DNA of 43,459 nucleotides from Akkermansia muciniphila (GTDB lineage: Bacteria; Verrucomicrobiota; Verrucomicrobiia; Verrucomicrobiales; Akkermansiaceae), in assembly GCA_945879075.1 (NCBI GenBank), contig CAMCUY010000008.1, positions 1 to 43,459 of the forward strand. The letters run 5' to 3'. A program made the position numbers and the translations under genes. The notes under the pieces were generated by a model, which had not been told where the DNA came from, did no database searches, and worked only from the letters and a program-made list of their open reading frames with translations. Positions 23,872 to 32,392 of the stretch are shown here, in pieces. Positions within the stretch are counted from its first letter, which is position 1. Each line of letters begins with the position of its first letter.

Positions 23872-24455
23872 AAGGCGCGAATCACAGAGTCGTGCTCGAC
23901 GCTTGTGTGCTGGCCAACCATGGCATCTGCGACCTGTTTCTACGCCTCGCCGAACGCCCGCGTCTTTATTCGCCGATCTGGTCCAATGAGATTCTGGCCG
24001 AAACAACCCGGACTCACGTCACCAAGTTGAACTGGCCGCAAGATCTAGCGGATCACTGGCGAAACGAGGTTCAAAAACACTTTGCAGAAGCTCTGATAGA
24101 GGATGCATCCTGCCTAGAACCTGTGCTGATCAACGACGTCAAGGATCGCCATGTGCTGGCGACAGCCATTCGTGCCGGTGCAACGACCATCGTGACGTTC
24201 AACCTTCGTGACTTCAGTGCGACAGCTCTGGCCCCGTGGGAGATTCAAGCGGTGCATCCGGCCGATTACCTGATCACCTTATACACGATCGCGCCGGACG
24301 TAGTGGTTGCGAAACTCGGCGATATGGCTCGCGATAGAAAACTGGAACCGAGACTCAATCTGGAAAAGCTCGGGCGAAGTGCTCCGGCGTTCGCCACGCA
24401 TGTTGCAGAGTCGCTCGGATGGTCGCTTGATTGCGACAACGGCAAGGGGGCGTGA
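23868..24455 (+). CDS. PIN-domain toxin
   Basis: 195 residues. PIN nuclease motifs: first aspartate D11 in VVLDACVLAN, an acidic WSNEILAET, then NDVKDRHVLATAIRAGA and IVTFNLRDF with the remaining metal-binding aspartates. A C-terminal helical extension of about 60 residues follows. PIN toxins cut RNA with Mg2+ or Mn2+. The gene overlaps the antitoxin by four bases and there is no sign of damage. Confidence 0.85.
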   Translation: MKGANHRVVLDACVLANHGICDLFLRLAERPRLYSPIWSNEILAETTRTHVTKLNWPQDLADHWRNEVQKHFAEALIEDASCLEPVLINDVKDRHVLATAIRAGATTIVTFNLRDFSATALAPWEIQAVHPADYLITLYTIAPDVVVAKLGDMARDRKLEPRLNLEKLGRSAPAFATHVAESLGWSLDCDNGKGA

Positions 24456-24490
24456 AACTGGCAACAGGTTGATCGGTGGCGGGGAGAAGT

Positions 24491-24619
24491 TCATTGACTG
24501 GCGGGATGAATCCCGCGCTCCAATTTGACAAACTCCTCCCACTTTTCCTTCGATGGCCCGTAGCCGATGGTTTCCTCGCGGAGGCCGAGTTTGCGGAGCT
24601 TGGCGCTGAAGCGGTCCAT
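24491..24619 (-). pseudogene. C-terminal fragment of an unknown gene (LREETIGYGP tail)
   Basis: The minus-strand frame from 24619 to the TGA at 24493-24491 reads MDRFSAKLRKLGLREETIGY, then GPSKEKWEEFVKLERGIHP. The same tail (LREETIGYGP, then KWE) occurs at 22104-22180. The frame stays open upstream for only 11 codons, so this is probably the end of a larger gene; alternatively it is a 42-residue gene, since GGAG stands 9 nt before the ATG. I do not know the family. Confidence 0.4.
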
Positions 24620-24744
24620 CTTCGATATCTCCGAGTCATGGGAAACCGGCAAAACCTACCTCACTCTCAGCTAACATAAACCAAGCCGAAAAAACAAAAC
24701 CAACCACCTTCAAAAAAAGTCATCAGCCGCTTTTACAGAAAAAA

Positions 24745-24879
24745 ATTTGCGCGGCCCGCGGCACCGGGAGATATTCCATCGATGCCAATTCCCGGGCTTC
24801 CAAATGGCGCATCACTTTCGTGTGGGCCGATCAAGAGCTCACCGATGTTTCCCTCGTTACAATCGAAGACACCCACTGA
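24745..24879 (+). pseudogene. higB toxin, N-terminally truncated
   Basis: The frame ending at the TGA at 24877-24879 reads GRYSIDANSRASKWRITFVW and ADQELTDVSLVTIEDTH, the C-terminal strands of HigB/RelE-type toxins (normally YSI-x-N-x-Q-WRI-F-W). Only about 37 residues are left; upstream, after an A-rich run at 24741-24747, the sequence is non-coding. The toxin is therefore dead, directly upstream of an intact higA. Confidence 0.65.
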
Positions 24880-24883
24880 TCCC

Positions 24884-25183
24884 ATGAAACTCCATACCAA
24901 TCCCGCCGCCGGTCTGATCCACGATGAACTGGAAGCACGCGAAATCCCGGCAGCCAAGGCCGCCAGGGACATGGCCATTCCTCGCAGCCGTCTCAGCGAT
25001 ATTTTCAACGGAAGGAAAGGCGTTTCCGCCGATACAGCGCTGCGTTTCGAGCGCTACCTTGGCATCTCCGCCGGTCTTTTGATCCGCCTTCAGGCCGAGT
25101 ATGATCTGAGCAAAGCGGTCGCGGACAAAGGGCCCCAGATCCAGAGGGAAATCCTTCCGGCACCGAAACTTGCAAAGGCCTGA
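24884..25183 (+). CDS. higA: HigA-type antitoxin, orphaned
   Basis: 99 residues from the ATG at 24884. The HigA N-terminus (HTNPAAGLIHDELEAREIPA) is followed by the helix-turn-helix (KAARDMAIPRSRLSDIFNG, RKGVSADTALRFERYLGIS) and the C-terminal helices AGLLIRLQAEYDLSKAV. It would repress the higBA promoter and bind HigB. The toxin in front is a fragment, so this is an orphan antitoxin; it may protect against related toxins or be on the way out. Confidence 0.82.
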   Translation: MKLHTNPAAGLIHDELEAREIPAAKAARDMAIPRSRLSDIFNGRKGVSADTALRFERYLGISAGLLIRLQAEYDLSKAVADKGPQIQREILPAPKLAKA

Positions 25184-25198
25184 TGGTTTTCGAAAGAA

Positions 25199-25292
25199 GC
25201 CGGTTGAGTGCGATGCCGATGCGGACGTTGAGGAGTTCCGCTTCGTGACCGCTCCACGGCAGAATATGGGAGGCGATGAGAAGCTCGCGGAT
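25199..25292 (-). pseudogene. HNH nuclease core fragment
   Basis: The minus-strand frame reads IRELLIASHILPWSGHEAEL then LNVRIGIALNRLL, which aligns with residues 164-195 of the intact HNH protein (IRELLIASHILPW, RNGICLNRL). Catalytic N is lost (RIGIALN). Both sides are non-homologous. A third relic of the same gene family in the island. Confidence 0.7.
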
Positions 25293-25365
25293 GGATACGA
25301 TGAAGACGAGAGACTCAAGATTCCAGACGCAAGAGAGGAAGCCTCCCGGCGGGAGAACGGGACTT

Positions 25366-25457
25366 ACGGCGGACCGGGCCGGAGCCGCCCTACCGGGGAA
25401 GACTCGGAGCGAGACGCTCCTTGGACGGTCTGCGGCGAGACGCCGCAGCCACTTGGG
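25366..25457. repeat. REP-like structured repeat, copy 3
   Basis: Carries both hairpins in perfect form: GGAGCG-AGA-CGCTCC (25406-25420) and TGCGGCG-AGA-CGCCGCA (25431-25447). It ends 28 nt before the malQ stop and marks the right border of the island. Confidence 0.75.
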
Positions 25458-25485
25458 GGCGTGGCCTCATGGTGGAAATCCAGCC

Positions 25486-28176
25486 TCAGCGGCCGGACGC
25501 GTCGATCAGGCGGCTCAGGTTGCGGTTGAAGTCGCCCGCGGCGGCGAGTTGATCGAGCCCGAGGTGCATCCGGTAGCGCCAGTAGAACGGCATGATCGCC
25601 GGGACGTTGATCCGCTCGGCGTCCGGGTCCGGGTGGCGGATGGATTCGTCGATGGCCAGCAGATCCTGCAGCGGGAAAATCGCCCACATCGCCGGGGATT
25701 GCAGGTGCTGCCAGAGGATACGGCTGGCAAGATCTCCCGAGAGTTCGGCGTCCGGAAAGGCGATGCCGAACGACTGCCAGGCGAATCTCGATGTCACCTG
25801 CAAATCCTCCCGCCACCAGGCGCGCAGCGTGGACATGTCGTGAGTGGACGGACTCACGACGCTCATGTAAGGCGCGTCCTGCGGATTGAAAAACTCCGTT
25901 TCGTGGGTCTTCGGCATGCGCTGGATTTCCAACGAGAGGATGCCGAGCTCCTTGAGCACCGCCGGCACGCAGGCGGGAACCATGCCGAGGTCCTCGCCGC
26001 ACAGCAGCATCGGGCTGGCCTTCCGCATCGCGGGCAGCTTCTCGTAGCCGCGGACCTGCCAGAAATCCTCCTGCCGCCGATAGAAATAGTCGTTGTATAA
26101 ATCCTCCACGCGCCGGCGGTCTTCCGAGCCGAGCTCCCGATAGGAAAAAGTCGTCTGCATCGAGCAGCGCGGGTGGAACAGCTTGCCGTTCGAGTCGGGC
26201 ACTTCGAAGAACAGCACGTCGCTCGCGCAATCCAGCAGACCGCCCTGGATCCAGTCGTCGGCCGGCTCGTCGGCGAAGTAATCGGCGATCCGGCGCTGGG
26301 TGGAGACCTGCTCGCGCAGTTGGAAATAGCCATCGCCGCAATCGTTGAGAAAGCGGCTTTTGACATGCTCCGCGCCGTCGCCGAAGCGCTCCCACAGGAA
26401 ATGCTCACGGATGTAGGGGCGGCAGAAGCGGTTGTAATTGAAATCAATCCCCCGCTCGCGGATCTCGTCGATGTGGATGGGCAGCGCCGGGTCGAAGTGA
26501 CCCATGATGCCCTCGACGTGATCGTGCGGCACCTGCCAGATCCGGAAGAAGCCGAGGATGTGGTCGATCCGATAGGCGTCGAAATAGCGGCTGAGTTGTG
26601 CGAACCGGGAACGCCACCAGGCGTAGTCGTCCTTCTGCATGACCTCCCAGTCATAGGTGGGAAAGCCCCAGTTCTGGCCTTTCACCGCGAAGGCGTCCGG
26701 CGGCGCGCCGGCCTGCGCGTCCATCTTGAACAAGTGCGGCGCGGACCATGCGTCCGCGGATTGGCGGTCGATGCCGATCGGCAGGTCGCCCTTGAGCGCG
26801 AGTCCGTGCTCGTGCAAATGGCGCACGGCATCGGCGAGCTGTTGGTCGAGCTCGGATTGCAGCCAGAGGTGATAGGCGATCTCCAGCCACTCCGGCTGGC
26901 TCGGGTCGGTCAACGCGATCACCCGCTGCCGGTCGAATGCCGCCCACTCCTCCCAACGGCTGAAATCGGCCGTGCCGTAGTGGTCGCGCTTCACGCAGAA
27001 CACCGCGTAGGAAATCGCCCACTCGCCGTTGGCTTCCAGAAATTTCCTGAACGCCGCGCCGGCCAGGATCGCCGCGCGGTGCTTGTCGAAGATCTGGCGG
27101 GTGAGCCGGGTTTTCACCTGCATCACCGCCTCGTAATCGACCTGTTCGAGCGGGTTAAGCTGGTCCCGCGCCGCGCCGAGCTCCTTGCCGAAACCCGCCG
27201 GCATCGCGTAGTTCAAATCGTCGATCCGCAGATAGAGCGGATGCAACGCGAACACGCTGATGGCCGAATACGGATAGGAATCCCTCCAGTCGTGCGACGA
27301 GGTGGTGTCGTTGATCGGCAGGATTTGGATCAACTTGAGACCCACGCCCTGCGCCCAGTCCGCCAGCGGCTTGAGGTCCGCGAACTCGCCGACGCCGAGG
27401 CTTTTCGCGCCGCGCAGCGAGAAGACCGGCACTGCGACGCCCGCGCCGCGAAACAGCCCGCCGACGTCGCGGCGGTAGCATTCATCGCTCACCTTGGTCC
27501 GTTGGGGGGTGCCAATAAAGCGGGAAGGCAGAATCCGGTTTTCGCCGGACTCGAGACTCACGGCGCATTGCAACGCGAGATCGAACAAGCCGTATTTGTA
27601 TTCGATGTGCCAGTCCACAGGCAGATAGAGGTTTTTCCGCCAGACATTGGGTGCCGTTTCCACCAGCGGGACCGCGGCGTGCCAGCCCCAGCCGCCGATC
27701 TCATCGACACTTCCAATCAGGCAAGGCACCTGCCCGGCCGGTACCGCCGCCATCCGCAGCTGGAACCAATGGTTGGCGTTTTCCGGGGTTTCGAGTTCCG
27801 GGAACGGCCCGCGGGCGGGAAGCACCGCGAGAAGGGCGTTGGTCTCGAACGCGTAATCCACCGTGCCGGCCGAGCACCACGAATCGAGCAGCAACAAGGC
27901 GTCGTAAGCGTCGAGATCCACCACGGCGGTCCGTGGTCCGTGCCACTCTTCGAGCTTCACGCGGTTGGAGGACTGGCGGAGCTGATAGTCGTATTCCAAC
28001 AGGAAACGGCCCGCCCCGTGAACTTCCACGCGCACTTCCCATTGCCGATCGTTGACCCAGTGCAGCGGCACGACCTGGTCAAAACGAACGCCCTTTTCAT
28101 CCAGTACGGCCGAGTATTTCAACCAAAGCGACTGACCGGGAACGGTGTGATAATTCAGGCGGAAAACGATGTTCAT
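25486..28176 (-). CDS. malQ: 4-alpha-glucanotransferase (GH77) with N-terminal CBM20 domains
   Basis: 896 residues, far longer than E. coli MalQ. Residues about 1-110 and 120-230 are two starch-binding CBM20-type domains (second: PCLIGSVDEIGGWGWHAAVP, HIEYKYGLFD). The GH77 barrel follows with SLRGAKSLGVGEFADL, DSYPYSAISVFALHP, the nucleophile region YRIDHILGFFRIW, LCGEDLGMVP with the acid/base glutamate and SPSTHDMSTLRAWW. This layout equals plant DPE2 and its bacterial relatives, which transfer glucose from maltose to a glucan. The gene starts 12 nt after trpD on the same strand. Confidence 0.92.
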   Translation of the reverse strand: MNIVFRLNYHTVPGQSLWLKYSAVLDEKGVRFDQVVPLHWVNDRQWEVRVEVHGAGRFLLEYDYQLRQSSNRVKLEEWHGPRTAVVDLDAYDALLLLDSWCSAGTVDYAFETNALLAVLPARGPFPELETPENANHWFQLRMAAVPAGQVPCLIGSVDEIGGWGWHAAVPLVETAPNVWRKNLYLPVDWHIEYKYGLFDLALQCAVSLESGENRILPSRFIGTPQRTKVSDECYRRDVGGLFRGAGVAVPVFSLRGAKSLGVGEFADLKPLADWAQGVGLKLIQILPINDTTSSHDWRDSYPYSAISVFALHPLYLRIDDLNYAMPAGFGKELGAARDQLNPLEQVDYEAVMQVKTRLTRQIFDKHRAAILAGAAFRKFLEANGEWAISYAVFCVKRDHYGTADFSRWEEWAAFDRQRVIALTDPSQPEWLEIAYHLWLQSELDQQLADAVRHLHEHGLALKGDLPIGIDRQSADAWSAPHLFKMDAQAGAPPDAFAVKGQNWGFPTYDWEVMQKDDYAWWRSRFAQLSRYFDAYRIDHILGFFRIWQVPHDHVEGIMGHFDPALPIHIDEIRERGIDFNYNRFCRPYIREHFLWERFGDGAEHVKSRFLNDCGDGYFQLREQVSTQRRIADYFADEPADDWIQGGLLDCASDVLFFEVPDSNGKLFHPRCSMQTTFSYRELGSEDRRRVEDLYNDYFYRRQEDFWQVRGYEKLPAMRKASPMLLCGEDLGMVPACVPAVLKELGILSLEIQRMPKTHETEFFNPQDAPYMSVVSPSTHDMSTLRAWWREDLQVTSRFAWQSFGIAFPDAELSGDLASRILWQHLQSPAMWAIFPLQDLLAIDESIRHPDPDAERINVPAIMPFYWRYRMHLGLDQLAAAGDFNRNLSRLIDASGR

Positions 28177-28188
28177 GGGTTACGGGTA

Positions 28189-29235
28189 TCAGACTTGTGA
28201 CGCCTTTTGCAGCAACCGGAGACGCTCGAGCGCGGCGCCGCTAGAGATCATTTCCCGGGCGATCCCGATGCCGTCGCCCATGTCGTCGGCAAGACCGGCG
28301 CAAGCCAGCGCGGCCCCGGCGTTCATGAGCACCATGTCGCGCTTCGGCCCGGTTTCGCGGCCGGCGAGGATGGCTTCGAGGATCGCGGCGTTCACGATGG
28401 CGTCGCCGCCCTGGAGATCCTCCACCTCGCAGTGCTTGAGCCCGAAATCGCGCGGCCGGACCTCCTCGTCTTCCTGGTCTTGGAACAGCCCGGACTTACA
28501 AATCCGCGTCGAGCCCATCAGACTGACTTCATCCACCGAGCGGCCGTCGCCGGTGGTGCCGTGGACGACCCATGCGCTCTCGCGGCCGAGGCGCTGGAGG
28601 ATTTCCGAAAACGCCGGACACAGGTCGCGGTTGAAAACCCCGACGAGCTGGCATTGCGGGCGTGCGGGATTGAGTAGCGGCCCGATGAGGTTGAAAATCG
28701 TCTTCACGCCCTTGGCCGCGAGGGATTTCCTAACCGCGGCGACGGATTTGAACGCCGGATGATAGAGCGGCGCGAACATGAAGCCGAGCCCGGCCTTCTC
28801 GACGCAGGCCCGGAATTCATCGGCCGGCAAATCAATGCGCACGCCCAGCGCCTCGAGCACGTCCGCGCCGCCGCTCTTCGAGGTGATGCCGCGGTTGCCG
28901 TGCTTCACGACCACCGCGCCGGCCGCCGCAGCGATAAACATCGCGGTGGTGGAAACGTTGAACAAATCAAGCTGGTCGCCGCCGGTGCCGCAGACGTCGA
29001 GCGTGGGGCCGTCGAGCTCGGCCAAGCCGAGGTGCGGATCGACCGCGTGTTCGAGGAAGGCCTCCACGAAGCCGGCGATTTCCTCCGGAGTCTCGCCTTT
29101 AAGCGCCAGAGCCTCCAACAGCCGCGCCTTTTTGGCATCCGGCGCGGCGGGGTCGAGCAAGAGCGCGGCAGCCACGGCGATCTCCCGCGAACTGAGCTCC
29201 TGCTTTTCTTCGAGATGGTGAATCAAGGCGTCCAT
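28189..29235 (-). CDS. trpD: Anthranilate phosphoribosyltransferase
   Basis: 348 residues. Family motifs in order: DVCGTGGDQLDLFNVST, VKHGNRGITSKSGGADVLEA, FMFAPLYHPAFKSVAAVRK, FNLIGPLLNPARPQCQLVG and VVHGTTGDGRSVDEVSL. It joins anthranilate to PRPP in tryptophan synthesis, in the cytoplasm. No other trp genes are visible; the following gene is malQ, an unrelated function in the same transcript. Confidence 0.94.
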   Translation of the reverse strand: MDALIHHLEEKQELSSREIAVAAALLLDPAAPDAKKARLLEALALKGETPEEIAGFVEAFLEHAVDPHLGLAELDGPTLDVCGTGGDQLDLFNVSTTAMFIAAAAGAVVVKHGNRGITSKSGGADVLEALGVRIDLPADEFRACVEKAGLGFMFAPLYHPAFKSVAAVRKSLAAKGVKTIFNLIGPLLNPARPQCQLVGVFNRDLCPAFSEILQRLGRESAWVVHGTTGDGRSVDEVSLMGSTRICKSGLFQDQEDEEVRPRDFGLKHCEVEDLQGGDAIVNAAILEAILAGRETGPKRDMVLMNAGAALACAGLADDMGDGIGIAREMISSGAALERLRLLQKASQV

Positions 29236-29395
29236 GGCCGGAAGCTACACGCGCGGCCGATCCCCTGCCAGAACGAACGATGAAATGTCAGGCCGGCCAG
29301 CCGCCTTTGAAATCGGGGGATTTTTTCCAATCCACAGCATTCGCGTTGATTCCCGCCCATTTGCCGTGAAATTTTCGGTCATAAGCATTCGCATC

Positions 29396-29674
29396 ATGAC
29401 CACCCCATCTCAAGCCATCGAAGTCGAAGTCGTCGAGATCGATGGAGCCGCGCCGCCCGCGAAATTTGAAACTCCGGAGGCATCCGCGCCGCGTCAATTC
29501 TGGCAGACGAACTGGCAGGACCGCGCCCTCAAGCTCAACAGCCGCTGGTGGCCGCTGTGGGTGTTGCTCGGAGCGGCGGCGGTCGTGCTGCTCCTCACCG
29601 TCGGGCTGGCCCTCGGGATCGTTTTCGTGATTTTCCGCATCCTGCGCGGGCTCATGCGGGCGCTCTTCGGTTGA
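29396..29674 (+). CDS. Small single-span membrane protein
   Basis: 92 residues from the ATG at 29396. About 45 acidic and proline-rich residues are followed by NWQDRALKLNSRWWPLW and one long hydrophobic helix (VLLGAAAVVLLLTVGLALG, then IVFVIF) ending with RILRGLMRALFG. By the positive-inside rule the C-terminus should be cytoplasmic. Function unknown. It is convergent with the gene ending at 29680, five bases away. Confidence 0.6.
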   Translation: MTTPSQAIEVEVVEIDGAAPPAKFETPEASAPRQFWQTNWQDRALKLNSRWWPLWVLLGAAAVVLLLTVGLALGIVFVIFRILRGLMRALFG

Positions 29675-29679
29675 ACGGA

Positions 29680-30672
29680 TCAATCGTCCTTGAAGGCCTC
29701 CGCCCGCCGCCCGTCGATGCAGCGGGTCAGCCACAGCACGAGTTTCTCGGCTTCCTCGGACTCATGGCGCATCGAGCTGAGCGCCGCCCAGTCGAGATGC
29801 GGCCGGGACTTGGGCGCGGCGATCCGGTTGATGTCGAGTTTCGCCATGATCGCCTCGGTTTCGCGGGGGTGGGCGTTGAGAATGTTCGCCGGCCGCGGGA
29901 GTTCGTCGAGGTCGTTCGCCGTCAGGCCGAACGACGTTACGCCCACTCCGAAAGTCGCGCCGAGGCGGCGCAAACTCTCAGCCAGAGCCTCGTCCTCGAT
30001 GGGTGCCGCGTAAACCAGTTCGCCGCCCTGCGCCCACATCGAGACGGCCAGGGTTTGGAAAAAATCCTCGCGGTAAGTCTGCAGCGAAGGCTGGATTCTC
30101 AAGCGCGCCGCGTGCAGCCGGAAGGGCGCAATCCCCAGCCGCTGCTTGAAGGAAAGCATCGTTTCATCCAGCGTCATTTCCTCGTCCGCCGTGCCGCCGG
30201 TTTCCCAATCGACCAGCACCAGCTCGGGATATTTCCACAGGTTGCTAATCGGAGATTCGATGCCGAAGGCCTGCCGGAACGCGAAAGGAAAACGGCCGTT
30301 GATTTCAAAATAGCGCGTCACCACCGCCCGGAACTTGCGAATCCGCAGCATCGTGCCATCGACCATGTCCTGGTCAGCCGTCGTCAAATCGTCGAGCCGT
30401 CCCTGGGTCAGCGCCATGAGTTCCTGCGCCCCGGAAAGCGCCGGCAGCGGCGCGCTGCGGCGGTAGTAGCCCTGGCCTTTCTCGACCTTCGCGATCGGCG
30501 AGGCCGGGTCGCACGACATGATCGAGAAATGATAGCGCAGCGAGGCGTCGGAGTAGTTGCCGGTCAGCTGCAAGCGGGTCAGCCGGATCAACTCGGTCCC
30601 CTTGATCGAATCGGAGGGATTTCCCGGAAGTAAGGCGGGGAGAATGTCTGACAGCTGCTTGCGGAGACTCAT
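29680..30672 (-). CDS. Protein of unknown function with a winged-helix-like N-terminus
   Basis: 330 residues from the ATG at 30672; starts at 30705 or 30732 are also open. The N-terminal 80 residues (LRKQLSDILPALLPG, IKGTELIRLTRLQLTG, DASLRYHFSIM, VEKGQGYYRR) look like a winged-helix domain. The middle has FPFAFRQAFGIESPISNLW and KYPELVLVDWETG, reminiscent of COG2958-type proteins where a W-x-YPD-V segment belongs to a possible nuclease-like domain. The rest is helical and unrecognised. It stands alone; no defence or repair partner is adjacent. Confidence 0.6.
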   Translation of the reverse strand: MSLRKQLSDILPALLPGNPSDSIKGTELIRLTRLQLTGNYSDASLRYHFSIMSCDPASPIAKVEKGQGYYRRSAPLPALSGAQELMALTQGRLDDLTTADQDMVDGTMLRIRKFRAVVTRYFEINGRFPFAFRQAFGIESPISNLWKYPELVLVDWETGGTADEEMTLDETMLSFKQRLGIAPFRLHAARLRIQPSLQTYREDFFQTLAVSMWAQGGELVYAAPIEDEALAESLRRLGATFGVGVTSFGLTANDLDELPRPANILNAHPRETEAIMAKLDINRIAAPKSRPHLDWAALSSMRHESEEAEKLVLWLTRCIDGRRAEAFKDD

Positions 30673-30836
30673 AGGGGGTTGCAACGACTCATGCGTGGTG
30701 ACCATCCAATTCACCCGCCCCCGGATCATCAAGCCCCAAAAAATCCATTTTAAAAATTAACCGTGCGCGGCGGCGCTTTTTTGAAGGAATCCACCGCAAA
30801 GCTTGTCCAATGCGGCGATTTCTCCATCCTGCGCCC

Positions 30837-31553
30837 ATGAATTTCAAATCAACTATCCTCGCCGTCGCCCTGATTGCCAGCGCTCACGCCCAGCAGCCCA
30901 GCGCCCAACAAATCCTCGAAGGCGCACGCATTTCCGCCACCCTCACCCGGCTCGACGAGGGGCTCAGCGGCAACCTCCGCAAGGGCAACAGCAACACGCC
31001 CATCACACTCTTCCTCAAGGGCAAGGACATCCAGTTCCAGTTCTCCGAAAACAAGGGCCCGTGGCGGATCTTCCACATGCGCATCGGCGACGAGGCCTTC
31101 AACCTGTTTGAAATCGCCGACGGCAAGACCGCGAAATTTCCCGCTGAGAAAATCGTCGAACCCATCGCCGGCACCGACCTCACCTACGAGGACCTCGCCC
31201 TGCGCTTCTTCTACTGGCCCGATCCCAAGCTCGAAGCCACCGAAGATGTCGGCGGGCAGTCCTGTTATAAGCTCCGGATCGAAAAACCCAAAGGCTCCAC
31301 CGGCCGCTACGAGGTCGTTTACGTGTGGATCCACACCAAGTTCGGCGCGTTCATGCGCATCCGCGGCCACGACAAAAACGGCGGGCTGGTGAAGGAATTC
31401 CAAGTCGAGGACATCATGAAAGTCGCCGACAAGGTCTGGACGCTGCGCAAAATGCAAGTCGCCACCTGCGACCCCGCGAGCGGCCGCCGCGTTTCCATCA
31501 CCGACGTCACCTTCGACAGCCCGAAAAAAGCCGGCCCGCGCGGCATCCGCTAG
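30837..31553 (+). CDS. Exported LolA-like outer-membrane-lipoprotein-sorting family protein
   Basis: 238 residues from the ATG at 30837, with a signal peptide (FKSTILAVALIASAHA, cleavage before QQPSAQ). The body shows the LolA/MucB-like unclosed beta-barrel pattern: QILEGARISATLTRLDEG, FLKGKDIQFQFSENKGPW, DLTYEDLALRFFYWPDPK, YKLRIEKPK and YEVVYVWIHTKFGAFMRI. The DLTYEDLALRF stretch is common in COG2834 proteins. It probably binds a lipid or lipid anchor in the periplasm. It is followed after 9 nt by a TatD gene, so the two may be co-transcribed. Confidence 0.75.
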   Translation: MNFKSTILAVALIASAHAQQPSAQQILEGARISATLTRLDEGLSGNLRKGNSNTPITLFLKGKDIQFQFSENKGPWRIFHMRIGDEAFNLFEIADGKTAKFPAEKIVEPIAGTDLTYEDLALRFFYWPDPKLEATEDVGGQSCYKLRIEKPKGSTGRYEVVYVWIHTKFGAFMRIRGHDKNGGLVKEFQVEDIMKVADKVWTLRKMQVATCDPASGRRVSITDVTFDSPKKAGPRGIR

Positions 31554-31562
31554 CCCCGCCTC

Positions 31563-32354
31563 ATGCTCCGCTGGACCGACTCCCACAACCATCTCCAAGA
31601 CCCGCGGCTCGGAGATCCCGGCCCGCTCATCGCCGCGATGAAACAGGCCGGCGTCGCCCGCTGCGTGGTCAACGCGACCCGCGAGGCGGACTGGCAGGCG
31701 GTGGAAAAGCTAGCAGATGCAGAGCCAGGTTTCGTGGTGCCCGCCTTCGGCATCCATCCGTGGCACGCCCACACTGCCGAAGCCGGCTGGCAGGACAGGC
31801 TCGTCTCGTTGTTGGAAAAACACCCGCAAGCCTCCATCGGCGAGTGCGGGCTAGACCAATGGATCACCTCCCCTCCGTTGGAAATCCAGCGCCCCGTGTT
31901 CATCGACCACCTCCGGTTCGCCCGCAGGCTGGACCGCCCGCTCACCATCCATTGCCTCAAAGCCTGGGGCGCGCTGTTCGACGCCTTCGCTAAGGCACCG
32001 CCGCCGTCGCGCTTTCTCATGCACTCCTTCAGCGGCTCCATCGAGACCGCCCGCCGGTTGATCCCGCTCGGCGCTTACTTCTCGTTTTCCGGGCACTTTC
32101 TCCATCCGCGGAAATCCGCCGTGCTCGACGTCTTCCGCGAGCTCCCGCCCGGCCGCATCCTGCTGGAAACCGACGCGCCCGACATGCTCCCGCCGCCTGA
32201 AATCATCACCCGTCCCCTGCCGGAAAATCACAACCACCCCGCGAATTTGCCCGCCATCGGCCACGCCCTCGCCGCCGCGCTGGGCATGCCCCCGGAAACG
32301 CTCGCGGAGCTCACTCGCCGAAACGCACGGCGCTGCTTCGGTGCCGATTTCTGA
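31563..32354 (+). CDS. TatD-family metal-dependent hydrolase
   Basis: 263 residues. Metal-binding motifs of the TatD amidohydrolase-like barrel: DSHNHLQ at residues 6-12, [17 protein letters not shown] with the bridging glutamate, [19 protein letters not shown] and [12 protein letters not shown]. TatD enzymes are 3'-5' exonucleases or tRNA/DNA quality-control nucleases; a role specific to this organism is not known. The gap to the upstream gene is 9 nt; the downstream pdxH has its own promoter candidate. Confidence 0.88.
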   Translation: MLRWTDSHNHLQDPRLGDPGPLIAAMKQAGVARCVVNATREADWQAVEKLADAEPGFVVPAFGIHPWHAHTAEAGWQDRLVSLLEKHPQASIGECGLDQWITSPPLEIQRPVFIDHLRFARRLDRPLTIHCLKAWGALFDAFAKAPPPSRFLMHSFSGSIETARRLIPLGAYFSFSGHFLHPRKSAVLDVFRELPPGRILLETDAPDMLPPPEIITRPLPENHNHPANLPAIGHALAAALGMPPETLAELTRRNARRCFGADF

Positions 32355-32357
32355 TCC

Positions 32358-32392
32358 TTGCACGGAGCGGGCCGCGCGGTTACGACTCCGCC
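32358..32392 (+). promoter_or_regulatory. Promoter giving a leaderless pdxH mRNA
   Basis: TTGCAC (32358-32363), 17-nt spacer, TACGAC (32381-32386); 7 nt further lies the A of the pdxH ATG. Same geometry as at 6954. The -10 is only moderate. Confidence 0.45.

Noticed and set aside
26173..28200. A 675-codon plus-strand frame
   Set aside because: Antisense to malQ, whose GH77 motifs are unmistakable on the other strand.
28177..28220. Promoter TTGCTG-18-TGATAC before malQ
   Set aside because: It lies inside the end of trpD, only 12 nt upstream on the same strand, and the hexamers are mediocre; co-transcription is simpler.
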